Part shown: in pieces, positions 1-5,128 of the stretch
How the letters are laid out: the number at the start of each line of letters is the position of its first letter
Position numbering within the stretch: position 1 is the stretch's first letter
Assembly (NCBI GenBank): GCA_016203755.1
Contig: JACQMD010000120.1
Coordinates: 1-7,277 of the forward strand
Length of the DNA: 7,277 nt
Reading direction: 5' to 3'
From: Candidatus Roizmanbacteria bacterium
Lineage (GTDB): Bacteria; Patescibacteriota; Microgenomatia; GCA-001788215; 2-01-FULL-40-14
Translations under genes and position numbers: made by a program
The notes under the pieces: generated by a model
What the model saw: only the letters and a program-made list of their open reading frames with translations
Databases searched by the model: none
Told to the model about the DNA's origin: nothing

Positions 1-515
1 GGAGAAACAAATATATTTTTATGACCCGTCAAACTTTCTTTTCCTGCATGTTTCGTCGCTGCATATACCGCGGCTGCTTGAGATTGGGTAAATACCAGGG
101 TCATGTTTACCCGCATTCCTTCAATCACCGCTCGTTCAGCCGCTTTCAATCCCTCGGCGGTAGTAGGAAATTTAATATGCGCGTTTGGAATCCACGAAAA
201 CATCTCTTTTCCCTGTACAAGCATCTGCTCCGCGGTTGTAGTTTTATCCGCATATACCTCGATTGAGACTGATCCTTGTGGAATGATAGAAGAAATCTCC
301 TGAACTATTTTTTTGTATTCGTTTAACAATTCTTTTTCTGATAATTTCTTTCCCCGTTCCCCGTTTCCTAATCCCTGATCTGCCAATTTCTTTGCCACCA
401 GCGACGGATTCGTCGTCTGCCCGTCAAGGAATCCGAGAATACCAATCATTTTCTTCGTATCCTCCGGATCTCCTGAGTCAAGAAAGATTTTTGTGGTAAG
501 GTTGGATGGTTTCAT
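1..515 (-). CDS. Transaldolase (TalC/MipB-like), 3' end beyond window
   Basis: The 171 visible residues match the small-subunit transaldolase family, which moves a dihydroxyacetone unit between sugar phosphates in the non-oxidative pentose phosphate pathway, in the cytoplasm. Motifs in order are KIFLDSGD (about residues 8-15, the first beta strand with its Asp), TTNPSL (about 34-39), SIEVYAD and IKFPTT, where the Lys is the expected Schiff-base residue, followed by GLKAAERAVIEG. The last residues read NIFVSP, the start of the family's conserved SPFVGR region, so the missing part is probably the last 50-80 residues. The ATG at 515 overlaps the stop of the upstream PIN gene (ATGA, 515-512) and has no Shine-Dalgarno sequence, which points to translational coupling with the toxin-antitoxin operon. 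The family call is strong. Whether it acts as a transaldolase or as a fructose-6-phosphate aldolase cannot be decided from this part. Confidence 0.92.
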   Translation of the reverse strand, partial: MKPSNLTTKIFLDSGDPEDTKKMIGILGFLDGQTTNPSLVAKKLADQGLGNGERGKKLSEKELLNEYKKIVQEISSIIPQGSVSIEVYADKTTTAEQMLVQGKEMFSWIPNAHIKFPTTAEGLKAAERAVIEGMRVNMTLVFTQSQAAAVYAATKHAGKESLTGHKNIFVS

Positions 516-877
516 AGATGTGAGCAAATTCGCATGGCGCCAAAATAGCCCATGGTGAGAAGTTGCTTGTCTGTTGTTAAGAAAAAATCACAGTCTGCTG
601 TTATTGCTGAATGCAATTGTACATTATCCTCGAAATCTTTGGTAGGACCGCTAAGAGCTTTAAAAGCAAGTGCCGAATCGAAAGGAACAAGAATAAATTC
701 GTTTACCAGGTTTTCGACTTTTTTATCAGGCATCCTAACATGGTAGGAATAACAGAGAACATGAACAGATAACGGGGAAATAGTAAGTGAAAAGTTGTCA
801 AAATCATCGAGTGAAGCTTGGTTGCGTTGCTCTGCAATATCGATAAAGTAATTCGTGTCAAGAAATAGACGATCCAT
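512..877 (-). CDS. PIN-domain toxin-like ribonuclease (VapC-like), module 1
   Basis: A 121-residue PIN-domain protein, the Mg-dependent RNase fold used by VapC-type toxins. It opens with LFLDTNYFID (catalytic Asp7), then DFEDNVQLHSAI (Asp81 and Asp84) and FFLTTDKQLL (Asp103), the usual order of PIN acidic residues. The usual second acidic residue, a Glu in an 'S.lsl.E' strand, is not obvious: the matching stretch reads ISPLSVHVLCY, with His39 near that place. The ATG at 877 lies inside the end of the Phd-like antitoxin gene (20-bp overlap), and a purine-rich GAAGAAAAG just upstream may act as a weak ribosome binding site. Its TGA stop overlaps the transaldolase ATG. By position and size it is the toxin of a type II module. 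Activity is uncertain because of the altered acidic site. Confidence 0.85.
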   Translation of the reverse strand: MDRLFLDTNYFIDIAEQRNQASLDDFDNFSLTISPLSVHVLCYSYHVRMPDKKVENLVNEFILVPFDSALAFKALSGPTKDFEDNVQLHSAITADCDFFLTTDKQLLTMGYFGAMRICSHL

Positions 878-1136
878 ACTTTTCTTCTATATGTTTGCGG
901 TATCTTCTTTCCCGCTCTTCATAGTTGAGATGGGGTAATGCTAATTCGTCAATCAATTTTTTAAGTTTTTTTATCCGTTGTTTTGTCATAACCTTCCCTT
1001 CATATTCTTCTTTTCGCGGCTCAAATGTTCCAATAACGTGCGAGCGGTGTATCAAAGAAACATGTTTTCCTGAAAGCATTGCTTCCACCAGCTGTTTTGT
1101 TTTTGTCCTTAACTCTGTCGTTGTTATGGTTTGCAT
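858..1136 (-). CDS. Phd/YefM-like antitoxin, module 1
   Basis: A 92-residue protein with the N-terminal Phd/YefM DNA-binding fold: ITTTELRTKTKQLVEAML, then SGKHVSLIHRSHVIGTFEP (roughly residues 4-40), where members of this family dimerise and bind the operator. The rest is strongly charged (about residues 48-90, many Lys, Glu and Arg) and fits the flexible tail that wraps and blocks the partner toxin. It is the first gene of the unit antitoxin-PIN-transaldolase, and its 3' end overlaps the PIN gene by 20 bp. The promoter at 1174-1146 overlaps a 24-bp palindrome, so autorepression is likely. The predicted transcription start is only 2-4 bases before the ATG, with no room for a Shine-Dalgarno site, so the mRNA is probably leaderless. 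Confidence 0.85.
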   Translation of the reverse strand: MQTITTTELRTKTKQLVEAMLSGKHVSLIHRSHVIGTFEPRKEEYEGKVMTKQRIKKLKKLIDELALPHLNYEERERRYRKHIEEKYGSSIS

Positions 1137-1144
1137 ATACAGTT

Positions 1145-1168
1145 AACTATACATTTAAGTGTATAGTT
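1145..1168. promoter_or_regulatory. Palindromic operator candidate for the Phd-like antitoxin
   Basis: A 24-bp inverted repeat has 9-bp arms AACTATACA and TGTATAGTT around TTTAAG. Eleven of the 12 base pairs match. It fills the spacer and covers the -10 box of the module 1 promoter, the usual placing for an autorepressor site. Binding by this antitoxin is inferred from position. Confidence 0.65.
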
Positions 1169-1174
1169 TGTCAA
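1146..1174 (-). promoter_or_regulatory. Sigma70-type promoter of TA module 1
   Basis: Reading leftwards, TTGACA (1174-1169) and TATAGT (1151-1146) are separated by exactly 17 bp. The start of transcription should fall near 1140-1138, 2-4 bases before the antitoxin ATG at 1136. Confidence 0.75.
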
Positions 1175-1212
1175 TAGTCCCGCGAGAACAACCGATCAAT
1201 GACTAACCATAT

Positions 1213-1238
1213 ATTAAAATGATTTAAATCATTTTAAT
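1213..1238. repeat. Perfect 26-bp AT-rich palindrome at the end of the VapC gene
   Basis: ATTAAAATGATTT is followed directly by its exact reverse complement, giving 13 of 13 matching pairs with no spacer. It spans the TGA stop (1231-1229) of the VapC-like gene and lies about 40 bp upstream of the module 1 -35 box. As RNA it would fold into an AT-rich hairpin, but no T-run follows in the direction of transcription, so a standard terminator is unlikely. It could be a regulator site for either module or a weak processing hairpin. Confidence 0.6.
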
Positions 1239-1657
1239 TTGAGGACTTCTGCCGGTTCTTGCCGTACAACATCGAGCCTGTCAAAATCTTTATCATATGA
1301 AACAACGATCCATTCTCCTTGTTGCACCTGCTTGATTGAGGCAATCAATGCATCAACATATTTCACCCCATGTAAAGCATACAGCTTGAGTGTCAGGTGA
1401 TGCTCGTACTCATCAATAATTCGTAACCCGGAAATAGTAATAATGGAATAAAGTGCTTCAGTTATTTCAGATCTGGATAAACCGTAAAATGAACGGAGCG
1501 TCCAGGCAATTTCAGCAAGAATAACACTCGTTGTTACCGCTTTGAGTTTGTTTGTCTTAATCGCCTCCGATAACTGTAAACAGTGGTGAAATGTTTTTTC
1601 TTCATCCTTAATGAGTAGTCGAAGGAAAATATTGGCATCAAGAACATACCGTTTCAT
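1229..1657 (-). CDS. VapC-like PIN-domain toxin ribonuclease, module 2
   Basis: A 142-residue PIN-domain protein with a full catalytic set: Asp7 in YVLDANIFLRLL, Glu49 in VILAEIAWTL, Asp102 in VKYVDALIA and Asp122 (with Asp124 and Asp126) in VVSYDKDFDRL. This is the classic VapC pattern of an Mg-dependent endoribonuclease that cleaves RNA (often tRNA in studied members) when freed from its antitoxin. The ATG at 1657 follows the antitoxin stop by 3 bases and has no Shine-Dalgarno site, so translation is probably coupled. The conserved ending, D.DFDRL..V..QEP, is typical of the family. Its stop codon lies inside a perfect palindrome. The cleavage target cannot be told from sequence. Confidence 0.92.
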   Translation of the reverse strand: MKRYVLDANIFLRLLIKDEEKTFHHCLQLSEAIKTNKLKAVTTSVILAEIAWTLRSFYGLSRSEITEALYSIITISGLRIIDEYEHHLTLKLYALHGVKYVDALIASIKQVQQGEWIVVSYDKDFDRLDVVRQEPAEVLKLK

Positions 1658-1660
1658 AGA

Positions 1661-1900
1661 TCAGAATCGTTCGTAATTCTTTTCCATTGCTTCCCGGGCT
1701 TTCAGAACAGATACGCCTGCATTCTTTCTGGGTTTAAATGTCCCGGCAAGATCGAGTATGTCTTTTACCGGTCGGACTTTCACATGATCATCTCCCGGCT
1801 CCAGAATCACCCGGTCGTAGCTCCGAAATCCGTACTGCATACGGAGTTTCTTCGGGATGGTAATTTGTCCTTTTTGGGTAATGGTTGTTTGTATTTGCAT
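1661..1900 (-). CDS. AbrB/MazE-type (SpoVT-AbrB) antitoxin, module 2
   Basis: A 79-residue protein with the swapped-hairpin AbrB fold at the N-terminus: TTITQKGQITIPKKLR, then YDRVILEPGDDHVKVRPV (roughly residues 5-47), which forms a DNA-binding dimer. The C-terminal part (about 48-79, LDLAGTFKPRKNAG to AMEKNYERF) is the expected toxin-binding tail. It is directly followed by the PIN toxin gene (3-bp gap), the common VapB-VapC order. The ATG at 1900 has a predicted 19-base leader without a Shine-Dalgarno sequence. Autoregulation is likely because small palindromes cover its promoter. Confidence 0.92.
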   Translation of the reverse strand: MQIQTTITQKGQITIPKKLRMQYGFRSYDRVILEPGDDHVKVRPVKDILDLAGTFKPRKNAGVSVLKAREAMEKNYERF

Positions 1901-1917
1901 AGCGTATTACAAAATGA

Positions 1918-1941
1918 ATAGTATTACTATAGTCTATGACT
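1918..1941. promoter_or_regulatory. Operator candidate: two adjacent small palindromes
   Basis: A perfect 13-bp palindrome, ATAGTATTACTAT (1918-1930), sits over the -10 box and start site. It touches a second interrupted one, AGTC-TAT-GACT (1931-1941), in the spacer. Adjacent half-sites over a promoter are what an autorepressing AbrB-type antitoxin would need. The assignment is by position only. Confidence 0.45.
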
Positions 1942-1954
1942 TACTTTTTGTCAA
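1926..1954 (-). promoter_or_regulatory. Sigma70-type promoter of TA module 2
   Basis: TTGACA (1954-1949) and TATAGT (1931-1926) are separated by 17 bp, reading leftwards: the same two boxes and spacing as module 1. Predicted start near 1919, about 19 bases before the AbrB-type antitoxin ATG. Confidence 0.75.
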
Positions 1955-1965
1955 GCACAACTTGT

Positions 1966-1995
1966 TTGACAAATCGGAAACAGCAGTGAGATACT
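1966..1995 (+). promoter_or_regulatory. Promoter candidate for the PsbP-like membrane protein gene
   Basis: TTGACA (1966-1971), an 18-bp spacer and GATACT (1990-1995, four of six consensus bases). The predicted start is base 2002, the A of the ATG, which would make this mRNA leaderless. It is back-to-back with the module 2 promoter: the two -35 boxes face away from each other and are 11 bp apart. Confidence 0.5.
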
Positions 1996-2001
1996 AAGCT
2001 C

Positions 2002-2760
2002 ATGGAATCAAACACCACCAAGCCGCAAAAACCTACCCAGTCAATATCTCCTCAAGTTGCTTCGCCGAAACAACCTCTTTGGTTAAAGGTAGTTTTACTG
2101 ATCATAGCAATTACGGCAGGCATGGGTATCGGTGTGCTTGCTTATAATGCCCCGTATCTACTGCCTCCCCCTCCTCCATCCGAACCAACAATAGTTCCTT
2201 CCACTCCAACCTCTACCCCAACCTCCACCTGGCAAACATACCGGAGTCAGGAGTATGGGTTTGAATTTGAGTATGCGAATGAATACCAACTGGATAGCCG
2301 TTATTTCAAGTTGTTAGATAAATCTCCTGTACCGAACTCGGCAAATTACTATTGTGAGCCCGACTTTTTTGAATCGCTACATATTGTCCAAAAAAAATAT
2401 GAAAATCAAATAGAATTTCCTGCAATATATCTTCATCTGATAGGTACGAAGAAAGAAATAACGAGTATTATTGATGATTGCATAATGGGGGCAGAAGGAA
2501 TTTGGAAACGCGATAGCACATATGGCAATCCTGATTTTTTGGATGCGCCTGATGACTTTCCTGGACCTTCTGTGCTATCGAGAGAAATCGTCTCATATGA
2601 TTCTATAACTGTTAATAAGATGAAACATCTATTAAGGCCTACTAATATTCTTGTCCTGAATTATTTTTATGGAGGTAAGGGTCTTTTTGTGATTATTGCA
2701 GACTCCGAAGAAGAACAAGTCACAGATCAGATCCTCTCCTCCTTCCGCTTCATTGAATAA
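2002..2760 (+). CDS. Signal-anchored membrane protein with PsbP-like extracytoplasmic domain
   Basis: A 252-residue protein of unknown function. A polar Pro/Gln/Lys-rich cytoplasmic tail (1-25) is followed by one hydrophobic segment (about 27-49), a run of prolines and a Thr/Pro/Ser linker (about 54-76), and then a globular domain beginning WQTYRSQEYGFEFEYANEY. That opening resembles the PsbP-like domain found on many small surface proteins, where 'W..Y.n..ygfsf.yP' leads into the fold. The topology is therefore anchor inside, domain outside. Two cysteines in the outer domain (Cys118 and Cys160) could form a disulfide. It has its own promoter, no Shine-Dalgarno site, and is separated from the downstream operon by a REPIN-like element, so I do not place it in that operon. 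The ATG at 2002 is supported by the leaderless promoter geometry. Function is not predicted. Confidence 0.8.
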   Translation: MESNTTKPQKPTQSISPQVASPKQPLWLKVVLLIIAITAGMGIGVLAYNAPYLLPPPPPSEPTIVPSTPTSTPTSTWQTYRSQEYGFEFEYANEYQLDSRYFKLLDKSPVPNSANYYCEPDFFESLHIVQKKYENQIEFPAIYLHLIGTKKEITSIIDDCIMGAEGIWKRDSTYGNPDFLDAPDDFPGPSVLSREIVSYDSITVNKMKHLLRPTNILVLNYFYGGKGLFVIIADSEEEQVTDQILSSFRFIE

Positions 2761-2763
2761 CAT

Positions 2764-2817
2764 GTAGTGGCGCGATTCATCGCGCCCTAATAAAGGCACC
2801 ATAAATGGTGCCACTAC
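2764..2817. mobile_element. REPIN-like double-hairpin element
   Basis: A 54-bp element is bounded by GTAG on the left and CTAC on the right. It holds two perfect 7-bp hairpins with 4-base loops: GGCGCGA-TTCA-TCGCGCC (2769-2786) and GGCACCA-TAAA-TGGTGCC (2795-2812). The ends also pair, GTAGTGGC (2764-2771) with GCCACTAC (2810-2817), so it can fold as one long hairpin or as a branched form. A GTAG tetranucleotide next to a palindromic stem, in inverted pairs, is the signature of REP/REPIN repeats mobilised in trans by RAYT (IS200/IS605-related Y1) transposases. No transposase is in the window. It begins 4 bp after a stop codon, a typical site, and could also stabilise the upstream mRNA 3' end. 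Confidence 0.75.
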
Positions 2818-2849
2818 AAAAACAGTTTTGCTCATTGTTCTCGTGATTT

Positions 2850-2878
2850 TTGACCTCATCCTCCTCATACGCTATACT
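2850..2878 (+). promoter_or_regulatory. Sigma70-type promoter of the ligase/peptidase operon
   Basis: TTGACC (2850-2855), a 17-bp spacer and TATACT (2873-2878). The predicted start is at or near 2885 (an A), leaving a leader of about 6 bases before the ATG at 2891 and no room for a Shine-Dalgarno site. Confidence 0.75.
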
Positions 2879-2890
2879 ATACATATCACC

Positions 2891-3835
2891 ATGAAAAACT
2901 ATCTCATCGCGATGAGTTTGTGTGTCGTATTTCTCTTAGGCGTAACAACAGTTGACGCCCAACGACCTCTCTCCCTTACTCTTCCCGAACCCGATGCAAC
3001 CGATTCTGCTGATTTTGCAACGGAGTCTGCCGAACTTGCATCGCCTTCAGCCGAAGAGCTCCAAAAACTTGAGGTGGCCAAAAAAGAAGATATCACCCGA
3101 CCGGAGGAACCGGATGAGCGAAGCCAGTTCCTGGAATTATTCAAGATTCGTCCGGTGGAGAAACCCGCGTGGTATAACTTTTTTGCGTACAGCGTACAGT
3201 ATGCAGTCAAGCAAGGCGTACCGGCAAACACGATTATTTTAATTTTACTGTTGCCGTTTCTTGCAACAGGCATGGCATTTTCCCGTCATATTGTTGGTTT
3301 ACCAACTCTTGGAATTCTATTCCCGCTGGCTCTCTCCATTACCCTTCTTTCAACCGGTCTCATAACGGGAACGCTCCTTCTGACTACCATCATTTTTGGC
3401 TCTATCATTGCCCGAATGGTGTTAAAGAAACTTCGCATTATGCATATGCCAAAGCTTGCGCTTTCAATGCTGCTTATTGCGCTGTTTGTCCTCAGCAGTA
3501 TAGTGGTCGGAGCGTTAAGTAATATTGTCGCCATTAAAAAACTCTCCATTTTTCCCGTACTTCTTATCATACTTCTGAGCGAACAAGTGGTAGCACTTCA
3601 CTTAGAACGGCAACTACGGGAAATTGTGGTTATTACCTTTACCAACCTCATGCTCGGCGGAGTTGGATTCCTTTTCCTGTCGTCGGCAACTGTACAAAAT
3701 GTTATTCTTTTGTATCCGGAGTTTATTTTCCTCCTTATTCCATTAAATATTGCAATTGGTCGATACTTCGGCTTACGGGTTACCGAATTTATCCGCTTCA
3801 AACCTATTTTACAAACTCATGGCAGTAAGCAGTGA
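2891..3835 (+). CDS. 7-TM protein of the 7TM-transglutaminase family, lacking the transglutaminase domain
   Basis: A 314-residue membrane protein. Residues 1-23 look like a cleavable signal peptide (basic start, hydrophobic core, VDA before Gln24). Residues 24-95 form a short acidic, Ala/Ser/Glu-rich extracytoplasmic stretch. About seven hydrophobic segments follow (near 112-130, 139-156, 158-174, 189-208, 218-234, 246-265 and 271-289), and the tail YFGLRVTEFIRFKP would be cytoplasmic. The last part (YPEFIFLLIPLNIAIGRYFG, then LRVTEF.RFK) matches the 7-TM module that in other bacteria is usually fused to an inactive transglutaminase domain and encoded beside a RimK-related ligase and a retropepsin-like protease. 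Here that large outer domain is absent. The reading frame extends upstream to a TTG at 2828, but ATG 2891 gives the signal peptide and fits the promoter. It overlaps the ligase gene by 17 bp and may anchor or export the ligase's product. The exact role is unknown even for the family. Confidence 0.82.
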   Translation: MKNYLIAMSLCVVFLLGVTTVDAQRPLSLTLPEPDATDSADFATESAELASPSAEELQKLEVAKKEDITRPEEPDERSQFLELFKIRPVEKPAWYNFFAYSVQYAVKQGVPANTIILILLLPFLATGMAFSRHIVGLPTLGILFPLALSITLLSTGLITGTLLLTTIIFGSIIARMVLKKLRIMHMPKLALSMLLIALFVLSSIVVGALSNIVAIKKLSIFPVLLIILLSEQVVALHLERQLREIVVITFTNLMLGGVGFLFLSSATVQNVILLYPEFIFLLIPLNIAIGRYFGLRVTEFIRFKPILQTHGSKQ

Positions 3836-5120
3836 AATTTTGGGCATGAATGCCCGAAACTATCTCTATATCAAACAATACAATTCCTATGAGGCGGTAC
3901 AGGCAGCCGATGACAAGTTACTGACCAAACAACAACTGTTTGCTGCCGATATTCCAACTCCTCAGTTGTTTGCATCCTTCCCTACGCGCAGCAGCATCCG
4001 AACCTTTGACTGGACGAGCCTCCCTCGACGTGGATTTGCGATAAAACCGGCACGCGGTTGGGGCGGAGAAGGAATTATGGTGTTTAAAAACTGGGCCGGA
4101 ACGGGCGGCTACACGATCGCTGATGAATATAGTTCGCAAAAACAGGTCGAAACACATCTGCTTGATATTCTTGATGGTGCGTATTCCCTCCAGTATCTTC
4201 CGGATAAAGCCCTCATTGAAGAGCTTATCGAATCACATTCGTTTTTCAAAAAACTCTCCCCTCTTGGACTTCCCGATATACGCATTATCGTTCTGAATCA
4301 TATTCCGATTATGGCGATGCTTCGACTGCCAACTGAAAAATCACACTGGACAGCAAATGTCACCCATGGCGCTCTGGGATTGGGAGTGGATATCCGCACC
4401 GGTATTACGATACATGCCTATTTCCGCCATCACAAAGCGCCGCTCTATATTCCCGGAACCAAAATAAAAACACGGGGTATCAAAATACCGTTTTGGGATG
4501 AACTCCTTCTCCTTGCATCACGTGCCCAGGGCGCAAGCGGACTCGGTTATGGAGGGATTGATCTAGTATTGGATGATCGTCGCGGCCCAATAGTGCTGGA
4601 AGTGAATGCCCGGCCCGGGCTCCATATTCAAAGCGCTAATATTGGATCTCTTCGAACCCGTCTCGAGCGGGTGGAAAACATGCGAACCCTTACCCCGGAG
4701 CGGGGCGTTGAGGTAGGTAAATCACTTTTTTTTGAGCCATTCTCAGAAAAGGTACTGGTCACTCCAAAAACATTAGGGGTTATTGAAGACGTAACGTTTG
4801 AATCAGACCACACCAATATGCTCTATCCCGCAAAAATTGACACCGGAGCCTTTCGAACATCAATCGATGGCGATCTGGTGAAACGCTTGGGACTTGACTA
4901 TCTTTCTGACAAGATTTATATCCGGTCGGCAACAGGCAAACAAGCCCGTCGTGCAGTACGGGTAGCGTTTGTTCTGGGAGGAAATAAGATTAAGACCGTA
5001 GCCTCAGTCACCAACAGAAAACACTTAAATTATCCCGTTATTATTGGCCGAAATGATTTGAAAGGATTCGTCATTGATCCGACGAAAAACGCGCCCATTG
5101 AACTTCCTGACCGGGAATAA
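3819..5120 (+). CDS. ATP-grasp alpha-L-glutamate-ligase-like protein fused to a RimK-associated retropepsin-like protease
   Basis: A 433-residue two-domain protein. Residues 1-300 are an ATP-grasp ligase of the alpha-L-glutamate-ligase-like type: LGMNARN (8-14), DDKLLTK (31-37), IKPARGWGGEGI (75-86, ATP-binding Lys76 and glycine loop), EELIESH (134-140), LPDIRI (151-156), GGIDLVLD (245-252) and GPIVLEVNARPGL (256-268), with Glu261 and Asn263 as metal ligands. Such enzymes use ATP to join an amino acid to a carboxylate. Residues 315-425 match the protein family annotated 'ATP-dependent zinc protease / RimK-LysX region', with a retropepsin-like fold: AKIDTGAFRTSID (338-350, Asp341), SATGKQARRAVRV, TNR...NYPVIIGRNDL (398-414) and VIDPTKN. 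Elsewhere these are normally separate neighbouring genes. I chose ATG 3819, since LGMN(A/R)RN is conserved upstream of the next ATG (3846). It overlaps the 7-TM gene by 17 bp. The substrate is unknown. Confidence 0.88.
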   Translation: MAVSSEILGMNARNYLYIKQYNSYEAVQAADDKLLTKQQLFAADIPTPQLFASFPTRSSIRTFDWTSLPRRGFAIKPARGWGGEGIMVFKNWAGTGGYTIADEYSSQKQVETHLLDILDGAYSLQYLPDKALIEELIESHSFFKKLSPLGLPDIRIIVLNHIPIMAMLRLPTEKSHWTANVTHGALGLGVDIRTGITIHAYFRHHKAPLYIPGTKIKTRGIKIPFWDELLLLASRAQGASGLGYGGIDLVLDDRRGPIVLEVNARPGLHIQSANIGSLRTRLERVENMRTLTPERGVEVGKSLFFEPFSEKVLVTPKTLGVIEDVTFESDHTNMLYPAKIDTGAFRTSIDGDLVKRLGLDYLSDKIYIRSATGKQARRAVRVAFVLGGNKIKTVASVTNRKHLNYPVIIGRNDLKGFVIDPTKNAPIELPDRE

Positions 5121-5128
5121 ACACTATC

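Noticed and set aside
21..303. Plus-strand reading frames of 66-81 codons at the left end
   Set aside because: They lie opposite the transaldolase, whose motifs (TTNPSL, IKFPTT, VSP) are unmistakable, and they show no family features.
1139..1167. Plus-strand promoter using the mirror TATAGT of the 24-bp palindrome
   Set aside because: At 17 bp upstream the -35 place reads ACAGTT, and there is no plus-strand gene downstream.
2167..2232. Short tandem repeat in the Pro/Thr linker of the membrane protein (CCAACCTC-like units)
   Set aside because: The repetition follows from low-complexity coding for Thr-Pro-Ser and is not regular enough to call a DNA repeat or a CRISPR array.
2764..2830. Rho-independent terminator made by the double hairpin
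   Set aside because: Neither side has a T-run in the matching direction: the plus side continues ACAAAAACAG. The GTAG/CTAC ends fit a REPIN better, though some 3'-end stabilising role is possible.
2828..2890. Upstream extension of the 7-TM gene to a TTG codon (hydrophobic residues before the ATG)
   Set aside because: The stretch contains the promoter boxes TTGACC and TATACT, and ATG 2891 begins a clean signal peptide. The hydrophobic look comes from the CTC/ATT-rich promoter DNA.
2899..3801. Minus-strand and alternative-frame open stretches across the 7-TM gene
   Set aside because: They are shadows of the real gene: Ser/Arg-rich translations without start signals or recognisable domains.
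3750..3818. Upstream extension of the ATP-grasp gene to a TTG codon
   Set aside because: It would overlap the last transmembrane helix of the 7-TM gene by 86 bases, and the family signature starts at about LGMNARN. ATG 3819 is enough.
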